The position numbers and the translations under genes are program-made. The notes under the pieces are model-generated. The model ran no database searches. It was not told the origin of the DNA and worked only from the letters and a program-made list of their open reading frames with translations. A stretch of 64,000 nt of DNA from Pseudoalteromonas xiamenensis (GTDB lineage: Bacteria > Pseudomonadota > Gammaproteobacteria > Enterobacterales > Alteromonadaceae): NCBI RefSeq assembly GCF_042431545.1, contig NZ_JBHLYX010000001.1, one strand, 5' to 3'. Below, piece by piece: positions 1 through 7,806 of this stretch (its first letter is position 1; the number at the start of each line of letters is the position of its first letter).

Positions 1-1
1 T

Positions 2-322
2 ATGCAAAATGGTGAAAACTTCAAACTTCTTGAGGGCATTGCGGACAAATTGGGTGCTGCAATAGGTGCTTCTCGTGCTGCAGTTGACGCTGGTTTTGTG
101 CCTAATGACATGCAAGTTGGCCAAACGGGTAAAATCGTTGCACCTAATCTTTATATTGCTGTTGGTATCAGCGGTGCAATTCAACATCTTGCAGGTATGA
201 AAGATTCGAAAGTAATTGTTGCTATCAATAAAGACCCTGACGCGCCAATTTTCCAAGTTGCGGATTATGGCTTAGTTGCAGACTTATTTGATGTACTGCC
301 AGAGCTAGAAAAAGCTTTATAA
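2..322 (+). CDS. etfA: Electron transfer flavoprotein alpha subunit, C-terminal part (partial)
   Basis: This is the last 106 residues of the alpha subunit of electron transfer flavoprotein; the 5' end lies outside the window. The protein binds FAD and passes electrons from acyl-CoA and related dehydrogenases to ETF-ubiquinone oxidoreductase. The visible segment is the FAD-binding C-terminal domain, recognisable from the VGQTGKIVAPNLYIAVGISG stretch followed by HLAGMKDSK and INKDPDAPIF, which are near-invariant in the family. The reading frame is intact to its stop and is followed by an intrinsic terminator. etfB normally lies directly upstream but cannot be seen here. Confidence 0.95.
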   Translation: MQNGENFKLLEGIADKLGAAIGASRAAVDAGFVPNDMQVGQTGKIVAPNLYIAVGISGAIQHLAGMKDSKVIVAINKDPDAPIFQVADYGLVADLFDVLPELEKAL

Positions 323-340
323 GAAACGATTCTGGTTGTT

Positions 341-373
341 AAAGCCGTTGTGCCTTGTGCCGCGGCTTTTTTT
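341..373 (+). terminator. Intrinsic terminator after etfA
   Basis: An AAAGCCG arm pairs with CGGCTTT across a short loop and is followed directly by a run of T. It lies 19 bases after the etfA stop codon. Confidence 0.75.
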
Positions 374-541
374 ATTTGCTAAATTTAATATTCGATGTGA
401 AGTACTTATGCTTCTTCTTTGAAGTATATTGAAAATCTGCTGATTTTAAAAAATGTAATCATCTGTAATTGCCCCATCTTGTCGGTATCACTATAGTTAG
501 TTGTGCAATTAAATTAACGTAATGTTAAAGGGATGGTTACA

Positions 542-1984
542 ATGAAGCGTTCTACAAAGCTATGCATAGCTGGATTTGCACTGGCGACTTTAAGTTCTCA
601 AGTATTTGCCGAAGTCAGTTGTCCGGTTAATCCAGAGTGGTTGAAAAACCCAAGCATGCCAAAAGAAGTCAAAAAAAGTGATGGTAATTCATCGACATTT
701 TGCGACTTTTATCAATTCTCTACTCAAGCTTATGTGTACTTGATGAGTGAAAATACGGGTAAAACACCTAATTTTCTCGACCCGAAACAATATGCTGTGC
801 TTGAGTTTGACAAAGATGGTAAACCATTAAACTCCTGTGATAACAAAATTGATGGAACAACAATAAGAAACAGATTGCAAAAAGGAAAACGATCAGCGTT
901 CTCGACAGAGCAAGCTGGCGACAAAGCAACGATTTATGCACAGGACGGCAATGTTGTGTATTACGACGTTCGTTTTAACAAGGCGCTTTGTAATCAAACT
1001 GGGAGTGCTGTTGAGCTTGAAAAGCAAAATCAAATTAATTTTGCTGAAGGGACAACAGAGATTAAAGCAGCGTGGAAAGTGTTATCGAAAGATGAGATCA
1101 AAAGTAATCAGTTCGTCGTACAACAACAGAAAATCGCCGGTAAAAAGCAAACTCTCGGTTTAGTGGGTATGCATATCGCTGTTGCAACGCAAAACCATCC
1201 AGAATTCGTTTGGGCCACGTTTGAACATAAAGCAAACACACCTGACTGTGCGCCAACATCTGTCACCGTTAATGATAGCTGGACCTTTGCAAGCAATCGC
1301 TGTGCAAGTAAATTGACTAGTTCAGCAACGCCTGGGAACGTGTGTAATTTTAACAATCCATCGGAAGATCAAACGGCATCTAAGGGAACACCAACCAATA
1401 TTTGCCGCGTGTATCCTTATGGAACCGGATCTGGTGATTTAGATGCGACGGAAAATCTTACAGCGATACTTGACCAAAATAATGATTTAGAGATGCAAAT
1501 TGCGAAGTTACAAAATGATTCATCCTATGCTGTTCTCCCAAACTATTTTCAAGTTGGCGCGCTTTGGGTAAGTGACATCGGCAAAAACACGGGTGGCGTT
1601 GGTGTGCCTAATGAACGAGGTTCTTTGAGATTGGCGAATACGGTTGCCGAGACTACCTATCAACATGTTAATTTAAACAGCACATTTGCGAGTAACTGTT
1701 TTGGGTGTCACAACTTTGTTGGCACGGAAAATAAAGTCAACAACAATATAACCAGCCAAGCCTTAAGCCACATATTTCTGGATATTTTAGTTGGTCAAGG
1801 AAAGGCAGCTGATGTTACCTCGCAAACAGAGATTGGTGATAACAGCGTGGCGCAAGCAATTTGCCAAGGTAGCGAGGAAAATCAAGGAGTGTGTCCAAAA
1901 ACAGCAAGCTACCTAAAGTGGAATGGACAATGGACAAACAGCAATACGAGTGCGGGGTCTGTATGTGGCTGTATTATGAAATAG
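542..1984 (+). CDS. Secreted protein with one c-type haem motif
   Basis: A 480-residue exported protein of unknown function. The first 23 or so residues form a Sec signal peptide (MKRSTK, hydrophobic core, cleavage after VFA). The only recognisable motif is CFGCH at about residues 386-390, a CxxCH covalent haem-attachment site, so a periplasmic mono-haem redox role is inferred. The mature part holds many further cysteines, including a C-terminal CGC, which suggests disulfides. I chose the ATG at 542 over the one at 533 because AAGGG at about 528-532 is properly spaced only for 542. The gene stands alone between two terminators. I do not recognise a named family. Confidence 0.75.
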   Translation: MKRSTKLCIAGFALATLSSQVFAEVSCPVNPEWLKNPSMPKEVKKSDGNSSTFCDFYQFSTQAYVYLMSENTGKTPNFLDPKQYAVLEFDKDGKPLNSCDNKIDGTTIRNRLQKGKRSAFSTEQAGDKATIYAQDGNVVYYDVRFNKALCNQTGSAVELEKQNQINFAEGTTEIKAAWKVLSKDEIKSNQFVVQQQKIAGKKQTLGLVGMHIAVATQNHPEFVWATFEHKANTPDCAPTSVTVNDSWTFASNRCASKLTSSATPGNVCNFNNPSEDQTASKGTPTNICRVYPYGTGSGDLDATENLTAILDQNNDLEMQIAKLQNDSSYAVLPNYFQVGALWVSDIGKNTGGVGVPNERGSLRLANTVAETTYQHVNLNSTFASNCFGCHNFVGTENKVNNNITSQALSHIFLDILVGQGKAADVTSQTEIGDNSVAQAICQGSEENQGVCPKTASYLKWNGQWTNSNTSAGSVCGCIMK

Positions 1985-2015
1985 TAATACTAAAGAGCAA
2001 ATAACCGAATTAGTT

Positions 2016-2047
2016 AAGCCGGGCGAAAGTTGATGTCCGGCTTTTTT
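2016..2047 (+). terminator. Intrinsic terminator after the haem protein gene
   Basis: AAGCCGG pairs with CCGGCTT and is followed by TTTT. It lies about 30 bases after the preceding stop codon. Confidence 0.8.
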
Positions 2048-2135
2048 ATGCGTATTGGTCAAACGACAGGTTGAAAAAATAATGCACGTGTATAAATATA
2101 CAGTGTTTGATTAAAATGAAGAAGGTGTACTCAAG

Positions 2136-2489
2136 ATGAAATATCAAGGGAGTTGCCATTGTAAGGCAGTAAAGTTTGAATTTGAAAGTGAGTTAATTAC
2201 GGACGCGTTGCAATGTAATTGTTCAATTTGCATTAGAAAAAACGCAATTATGTCCAAGCAAATCTTTGATAAAGCGGACTTTAAGATCTTGAGTGGTAGG
2301 GACAATCTCCAAACTTATCATTTTAACGATCATGACGTTAATCATTATTTCTGTAAGACATGCGGGATCTACCCATTTCACTATTTGTCCTTTGACCCTG
2401 ATAAATTCAGAGTTAATTACGGCTGCGTAGAAGGCATTGAACCAAGAAGCTTGAATATTGCTTACTTCGATGGACGAAATGAGCTTTAA
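2136..2489 (+). CDS. GFA/CENP-V family zinc protein
   Basis: A 117-residue protein of the glutathione-dependent formaldehyde-activating enzyme (GFA)/CENP-V fold. The zinc-ligand pattern is complete: CHC near residues 7-9, CNCSIC near 28-33 and FCKTCG near 73-78, followed by the typical N-Y-G-C-V-E-G segment. Members range from enzymes acting on S-hydroxymethylglutathione to proteins of unknown role, and this short stand-alone version cannot be assigned a substrate. The gene is monocistronic and points towards the minus-strand LacI gene. Confidence 0.85.
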   Translation: MKYQGSCHCKAVKFEFESELITDALQCNCSICIRKNAIMSKQIFDKADFKILSGRDNLQTYHFNDHDVNHYFCKTCGIYPFHYLSFDPDKFRVNYGCVEGIEPRSLNIAYFDGRNEL

Positions 2490-2612
2490 GCCGTGAAGCA
2501 GGGCATATCCAAAACGTGCCAGAACGTCCTTAAACTATAGGCAAACGTTAGAGAGGAAAAGTTTGACCGGGGGGCTTTAATTTGTCTCGAGAATAGGAGG
2601 GTTTCTATTCGA

Positions 2613-3617
2613 TTAACCCTTTTCAGGCAAAACGGAATGTCTTCTAATCAGTGTTGGATAGAATTCGTTGCTGATTTTCAATCCTTTCACTTGATACACT
2701 TCTTTCAAAATGAGCGCTGCCGCCATCTTTGCCATTTCTTCAACGGGGTAATTAATCGTGGTGAGCGCAGGGAACAGGTAGCTTGAGTACACAATGTTGT
2801 CGAAGCCAATGATAGAAAGTTCTTCGGGCAATTGCATGCCTTGCTCACGCGCATAGGCCATTGCACCAGAAGCCATCTCATCGTTAGCACATACTAGCGC
2901 TGTAAATTGGTGGTTGCTGTTAAGTAGCGTTTTAAGTCCTTCCGTACCACTTTCTTGTTTAAAGTCTCCCATGTAAACCAATTCATCATCAAGTTTTATA
3001 CCTGTTTCGCGCAGCGCTTGTGTATGTCCTTCAAAACGTGCTTTCGCATCTTCTTTCCAATGAGGGCCAGCAATGTAGGCGATTTTACGATGGCCTAAAT
3101 CAAGCAATTCTTTCGTTGCCAAATAGCCACCGGTTTTGTTATCTAAGTAGATACAGCGATCATGAAGGGGTTTTATGTAGCGGTTAATAATGACGAGTGG
3201 GATCCCTTTTTCGCACAACGCTTCAAGGTAGTCATCAGACAAGGCATCGAGATGTAAAATGAGCGCGTCGCAGTTGCGGCTAAGTAAAAACTCAATGCCA
3301 GCTTTTTCACTTTCTTCATTACTGTGACCAGCGGTAATGATGACGTGTTTGTTCGCATCACGTAAACGTTTTTCTGCGCCCGCCATTAAGTTTCCGAAAA
3401 ACGGACCACACAGTTCGGGGATCAAGATACCAATGCTGTTAGAACGGTTTGAGGCGAGAGATTGAGCAATCGCGTTTGGGCGATAACCGAGGCTATCCAT
3501 AGCTTCCATGACCTTTTTGGTCGTCTTTTCGCTCACGTTGCCATTTTTATTGATGACTCTTGATACCGTCGCAAGTGAAACGCCTGCCAAAACTGAAACA
3601 TCGTAAATCGTTGCCAT
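2613..3617 (-). CDS. LacI/GalR-family transcriptional regulator
   Basis: A 334-residue repressor of the LacI/GalR family. The N-terminal helix-turn-helix is clear (IYDVSVLAGVSLATVSRVIN, residues 4-23), followed by the hinge helix region (NAIAQSLASNRS) and a periplasmic-binding-protein-like effector domain (SIGILIPE to the end). It is the third gene of a minus-strand run GH1, GPH symporter, LacI with gaps of under 30 bases, so it is probably co-transcribed with the genes it controls. The likely targets are the TGTAAGCGNTTACA palindromes at 6403-6471 and 19885-19926. The effector is inferred to be a beta-glucan-derived sugar. AGGAG about ten bases upstream supports this start. Confidence 0.93.
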   Translation of the reverse strand: MATIYDVSVLAGVSLATVSRVINKNGNVSEKTTKKVMEAMDSLGYRPNAIAQSLASNRSNSIGILIPELCGPFFGNLMAGAEKRLRDANKHVIITAGHSNEESEKAGIEFLLSRNCDALILHLDALSDDYLEALCEKGIPLVIINRYIKPLHDRCIYLDNKTGGYLATKELLDLGHRKIAYIAGPHWKEDAKARFEGHTQALRETGIKLDDELVYMGDFKQESGTEGLKTLLNSNHQFTALVCANDEMASGAMAYAREQGMQLPEELSIIGFDNIVYSSYLFPALTTINYPVEEMAKMAAALILKEVYQVKGLKISNEFYPTLIRRHSVLPEKG

Positions 3618-3645
3618 CGAATAACCGCTCCTAACAAATTCGACT

Positions 3646-4986
3646 CTATGGTAGCGCGTGCGTATCTTTATTTAAAGTTAAGTGCTGGTGTATTTCATCC
3701 AATTTTTCATTATTTAATCGATACTTGAGCATAATTAATGCGACACCAAAAGAACCAAGCGACGATACGAGCGTAAAGGTTACGACAATACCGTGTAACG
3801 TCGCATCTGTTTGAGGTACGCCATTTTGATAATCAAAGTAGGCGAGAAACCAACCGGCGAGTGCGCCACCTAGTGCAATACCGAGTTTAATAAAGAAGAT
3901 GATGCTGGAATATACGAGTCCAGTTGTACGAATTCCCGACTTTACTTCGCCATAATCAATGGTATCCGCCATTTTGGCCCAAAGTAAGGGCGTCGCCGTA
4001 TCGGTTAAAAACTTCCAAACAATAAACGCCGCAAAGGCCAAATAGACATCTTGTGGTCCTATAAAGTAGGAAAGGGCACAAATAACAGCGGCGGTGAATT
4101 GTAAACCAATATACAGTTTCACTTTGCAAAAATAGCGAGACAAAGGTTCTGCGACAGCACAACCAATCATACTGCCAAGGACGCCCAATGTAATAAAAAG
4201 ACTGACTAGGTCCTCGCGTTGTAAAAAGTATTTTACGTAGTAAACCGCCAATGTAAGGCGTAATACTTGTCCTGTGAGTAGCGATAACGCAGCGCCACAT
4301 AATACCCGCCATTGGTCATTCTTAATGAGAGCAACAAACAGCTTTTTAGAAAAGCCATGCTGTTCGTGACTTGCAACACGTTCCTTTGTACCGAAGAAAC
4401 AAAGAATAAACAGCACAAAACCAAGGGTACTCATTGCCAACATCGCGAGTTGATACCCTTTCGCTTGGTCGCCTTGGCCTAGCCATTCAGTGAGTGGCAG
4501 AGTTAATCCAGCGACAATTAAGCCGCCTAACATTCCAAACACGAAACGATAGGACTGAATGCTCACCCGTTCTTTCGGGTTGTCCGACAATACGCCTGCC
4601 AAAGCGCAATAGGGAATGTTTATCGCTGTGTACGCAAGCATCAAAAGCCCGTAAGTAACATACGCATACACCACTTTACCACTTGGCGGAAGGTCGGGGA
4701 CGGTGAATGCCAGTACACTGATGATAGCAAAAGGTAGAGCAAGCCAGAGTAGATAAGGACGGAATTGCCCATGTTTCGTGCGTGTATTATCGGCCAAAGT
4801 CCCCATCAGTGGATCCGTAATGGCATCCATAATACGCACAACCAAAAACATGGTTCCGACGACGGCTGGGTTTAACCCCATGACATCGGTGTAATAGAGC
4901 ATTAAAAACATCATTACGCTTTGGAAGATGATGTTACTCGCCGTATCACCAAGTCCGTAGGCAATTTTTTCTTTTATCGTTATCAT
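3646..4986 (-). CDS. GPH-family sugar:cation symporter
   Basis: A 446-residue, 12-helix inner-membrane carrier of the glycoside-pentoside-hexuronide:cation symporter family (MelB/XynP type). The N-terminus with YGLGDTASN and the loop D-A-I-T-D-P-x-M-G-x-L-A-D-N-T are family hallmarks, as is the KHGQFRPYLLW stretch. It follows the GH1 gene by 27 bases and precedes the LacI gene by 28. It probably imports gluco-oligosaccharides or a beta-glucoside for the cytoplasmic GH1 enzyme. A TAAGG ribosome-binding site sits just before the ATG. Substrate is inferred from the neighbours only. Confidence 0.9.
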   Translation of the reverse strand: MITIKEKIAYGLGDTASNIIFQSVMMFLMLYYTDVMGLNPAVVGTMFLVVRIMDAITDPLMGTLADNTRTKHGQFRPYLLWLALPFAIISVLAFTVPDLPPSGKVVYAYVTYGLLMLAYTAINIPYCALAGVLSDNPKERVSIQSYRFVFGMLGGLIVAGLTLPLTEWLGQGDQAKGYQLAMLAMSTLGFVLFILCFFGTKERVASHEQHGFSKKLFVALIKNDQWRVLCGAALSLLTGQVLRLTLAVYYVKYFLQREDLVSLFITLGVLGSMIGCAVAEPLSRYFCKVKLYIGLQFTAAVICALSYFIGPQDVYLAFAAFIVWKFLTDTATPLLWAKMADTIDYGEVKSGIRTTGLVYSSIIFFIKLGIALGGALAGWFLAYFDYQNGVPQTDATLHGIVVTFTLVSSLGSFGVALIMLKYRLNNEKLDEIHQHLTLNKDTHALP

Positions 4987-5013
4987 GTTGCCTTACCTTT
5001 GTATCGTTATAGA

Positions 5014-6378
5014 TTACTTTTGCAAATCAAGACGCTTAGCACTGAGCATGTTTGCATACGCTTTACCGCTTTTTTTAATGGTTCGCTTTTGTGTTTCGTA
5101 ATCGACATAAACCAAGCCAAACCGTTTAACGTAGCCTTCAGCCCATTCGAAATTATCCATTAAACTCCAAGCAAAATAGCCCTGCACGTTGACTCCGGCT
5201 TCAATTGCTTTATCAAGCGCAATCAAGTGACTTTGATAATACGCCAATCGGTCGTCATCGTGAACTTCGCCGTCCATGATTACGTCAGGCATTGCTGCTC
5301 CATTTTCCGTGATGTAAATGGGTGGTAAGTTGAATCGGTTATGTAAATCAAGCAGCAACTTGGTAAAGGATTCAGGATAAATTTCCCAGCCCATATCCGT
5401 GTACGGAGGGCGATGGGCTAATTCGTCAAACAATTTTGATGGGTCAGACGGTTTTGCATAAAAACGGCGGGTATAAAAATTGATCCCTAAAAAATCAATA
5501 CTTCCGCTGATGAGCTGCATATCGTTAGGCATGATCTCTGGTCGCACGCTTTCGTCAAGCTGATTGAGGACGTTAGGGTAGTGACCGGTCATAATAGGCA
5601 TTAAGTACCACAAATTATGATATTCATCGGCGAAATTCGTCGCGGCAATATCTTCGGCTGAATCGGTATTGCTGTAGCAAGGGGTAAAGTTTAAAACGAT
5701 ACCGTTCATGGTTTGCGGTGTGAGTCTACGCAATACCTGCATCGCTAGGCCGTGTGCAAGCAAAATGTGATGTGCAGCCTGCCTCCCGGCTTTTTGAGAC
5801 GTGAGACCTGGTGCGTGTATGCCAAGCTCGTAGCCTAGGAATGCGCTACAAAAAGGTTCGTTAAATGTGGCGTATGAATCGACAAGTCCGACAAAATGGG
5901 GAACGAGTTGTTCGACATAGTTTGCATATAAAAACGCAGTCTGACGATTTACCCAACCTCCTTGCTCCTCAATGTGTTGTGGTAAATCCCAGTGATAGAG
6001 CGTTACAAATGTTCGGATGCCTTTTTCCTTTAACGCTTTTAACAAGTTAGTGTAAAACCTCACGCCGTCGAGGTTGATACATCCTTGCTTATCCATGACG
6101 CGAGGCCACGAAATCGATAGTCGATAGGCATCGACATTCATTGAAGCAATGAGCTCAACGTCTTCTTCCCAACGGTTAAAATGATCGCAGGCAATCAGTC
6201 CATTTGAACCATCGGCAATGGTATTCGGTGTGTCGCAAAACGTATCCCAAATACAGGGTAATCGGTGTTCAGCTCCACCTTCAATCTGAAATGAAGCCGT
6301 GGCAACGCCAAAAGTAAAATCAGCACGGCGCATAGTACTGTTGGTGGGAAGTTGCAGCATAGTTGTTGTGTTTGTCAT
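5014..6378 (-). CDS. GH1 beta-glucosidase
   Basis: A 454-residue glycoside hydrolase family 1 enzyme, full length for the family and without a signal peptide, so cytoplasmic. The acid/base glutamate is in TFNEPF (E174) and the nucleophile in YITENGA (E358); the N-terminal GVATASFQIEG and the HWDLP segment are also typical. It should hydrolyse beta-glucosides or short beta-gluco-oligosaccharides to glucose. It is the first gene of the GH1, GPH symporter, LacI operon and diverges from the sugar MFS gene across a region holding two LacI-type operators. A GGAAA ribosome-binding site lies five bases before the ATG. Confidence 0.95.
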   Translation of the reverse strand: MTNTTTMLQLPTNSTMRRADFTFGVATASFQIEGGAEHRLPCIWDTFCDTPNTIADGSNGLIACDHFNRWEEDVELIASMNVDAYRLSISWPRVMDKQGCINLDGVRFYTNLLKALKEKGIRTFVTLYHWDLPQHIEEQGGWVNRQTAFLYANYVEQLVPHFVGLVDSYATFNEPFCSAFLGYELGIHAPGLTSQKAGRQAAHHILLAHGLAMQVLRRLTPQTMNGIVLNFTPCYSNTDSAEDIAATNFADEYHNLWYLMPIMTGHYPNVLNQLDESVRPEIMPNDMQLISGSIDFLGINFYTRRFYAKPSDPSKLFDELAHRPPYTDMGWEIYPESFTKLLLDLHNRFNLPPIYITENGAAMPDVIMDGEVHDDDRLAYYQSHLIALDKAIEAGVNVQGYFAWSLMDNFEWAEGYVKRFGLVYVDYETQKRTIKKSGKAYANMLSAKRLDLQK

Positions 6379-6402
6379 TAGCTTTCCGATCTAGTCCATA
6401 AA

Positions 6403-6416
6403 TGTAAGCGGTTACA
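6403..6416. promoter_or_regulatory. LacI-family operator 1 (GH1/MFS divergent promoter)
   Basis: The 14-mer TGTAAGCGGTTACA is a near-perfect palindrome matching the general LacI/GalR operator form. It lies 25 bases before the GH1 start and is paired with a second copy 55 bases away centre to centre. The regulator encoded at 2613-3617 is the obvious candidate to bind. Confidence 0.8.
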
Positions 6417-6457
6417 AAAATGCTTGAAAAGCGTTTCTATAAGGGTTTAAATGATTA

Positions 6458-6471
6458 TGAAAGCGCTTACA
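6458..6471. promoter_or_regulatory. LacI-family operator 2 (GH1/MFS divergent promoter)
   Basis: The 14-mer TGAAAGCGCTTACA matches operator 1 and the sites before the TonB receptor. It lies 82 bases before the MFS start, so repression of both divergent operons is plausible. Confidence 0.8.
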
Positions 6472-6552
6472 TTTTGATGTTAGATTACAAAACAAACTAA
6501 ACATTGGTCAAGGTTAAAAGAACAAAAGACCAACATAATGGGAGAACTACCA

Positions 6553-7791
6553 ATGGCGATTTCCGTGCTTGAGTCACAGTCGCAACAGCAATCGGGTGGG
6601 CAATCACAGCCGATTTCACTTGCTTGGCTGACGTCGTTATTTTTTTTGTGGGGATTTATAACGTGTCTAAACGACATTTTGATCCCGCATCTCAAAAACA
6701 GTTTTGATTTAAACTATTCGCAAGCCATGCTTGTGCAATTTTGCTTTTTTGGTGCCTATTTTCTGGTGTCAGTACCCGCGGGTAAATTGGTTGAAAAAAT
6801 CGGTTTTCAACGAGGTATAGTCGTAGGGTTAGTGATTGCCGGAATAGGATGTGGGCTTTTTTATCCTGCAGCATCGGTTCACACTTACAGCTTGTTTTTG
6901 GCTGCCTTATTTGTGTTGGCATCTGGTATTACGATATTGCAGGTGTCGGCCAATCCTTATGTAGCAAAATTAGGGGATGCTAAAACAGCGTCTTCGCGAT
7001 TAACTATGACGCAAGCATTTAACTCGTTAGGCACAACCATCGCGCCATTTTTTGGCGCGTTACTGATATTGAATAGTGCAGCGAAAAATGCAAATGATGC
7101 GAGTAGTGTGCAATTGCCTTATCTTGGTTTAGCGCTCAGTTTTATCGTGTTGGCAGTCGTATTTGCGCTTTTAAAACTACCAAGTATCGAACAACAAAAA
7201 TCCGATATAACGTCTTCGTCGTCTATTAAAGAAACACTAAAAGACAAGCGACTTGCTTTTGGTGTCATCGCAATTTTTGTGTATGTCGGTGCAGAGGTGT
7301 CGATAGGTAGTTTCATGGTCAATTTTTTGATGGAACAGCACATTGGTAATCTTTCAGAAAAAGCGGCTGCAAGTTATCTCGCGTACTATTGGGGCGGCGC
7401 GATGGTTGGGCGTTTTGCGGGTGCGCTATTGATGCAAAAAATATCGGGCGCTAAAGTACTTTTCGCCCATGCCTTAATCGCGATTGTGCTGATTTCCATT
7501 GCCGTTGTTAGCCAAGGCAGTATTGCAATGTGGGCACTCATTTTTGTTGGCCTATGTAATTCAGTGATGTTTCCAACCATTTTTAGTTTGGCTGTTGGTA
7601 ATTTAGGTGAAAAGACGGCGACGGGTTCAGGCTTATTGTGTTTAGCAATTGTGGGCGGTGCAGTGATCCCACTTTTCCAAGGGTTGCTTGCAGATTCAAT
7701 AGGGATTCAACATGCCTTGGTTTTGCCCATTATATGCTACGCGTTCATCGCGTTTTACGGTCGCTTTTTGACGAAACAAAACCACGCTTAA
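6553..7791 (+). CDS. Glucose/galactose (FucP/GluP-type) MFS transporter
   Basis: A 412-residue, 12-helix major facilitator protein of the FHS family (FucP, GluP/NagP). Characteristic stretches are FFLWGFITCLNDILIPHLK at the first helix, VQFCFFGAYF at the second, and QVSANPYV with LTMTQAFNSLGTTIAP further on. It most likely imports glucose or a related hexose into the cytoplasm. I prefer the ATG at 6553 to that at 6538 because GGGAG at 6540-6544 is correctly spaced for it. The GH3 gene follows after 15 bases, so the two form an operon: GH3 releases glucose and this protein takes it up. Confidence 0.9.
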   Translation: MAISVLESQSQQQSGGQSQPISLAWLTSLFFLWGFITCLNDILIPHLKNSFDLNYSQAMLVQFCFFGAYFLVSVPAGKLVEKIGFQRGIVVGLVIAGIGCGLFYPAASVHTYSLFLAALFVLASGITILQVSANPYVAKLGDAKTASSRLTMTQAFNSLGTTIAPFFGALLILNSAAKNANDASSVQLPYLGLALSFIVLAVVFALLKLPSIEQQKSDITSSSSIKETLKDKRLAFGVIAIFVYVGAEVSIGSFMVNFLMEQHIGNLSEKAAASYLAYYWGGAMVGRFAGALLMQKISGAKVLFAHALIAIVLISIAVVSQGSIAMWALIFVGLCNSVMFPTIFSLAVGNLGEKTATGSGLLCLAIVGGAVIPLFQGLLADSIGIQHALVLPIICYAFIAFYGRFLTKQNHA

Positions 7792-7806
7792 GAAAAGGAT
7801 AATACT

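Noticed and set aside
936..1163. Extra genes on other frames inside the haem protein gene and similar overlapping frames elsewhere
   Set aside because: They lie wholly inside well-supported genes, lack ribosome-binding sites and have unprotein-like composition.
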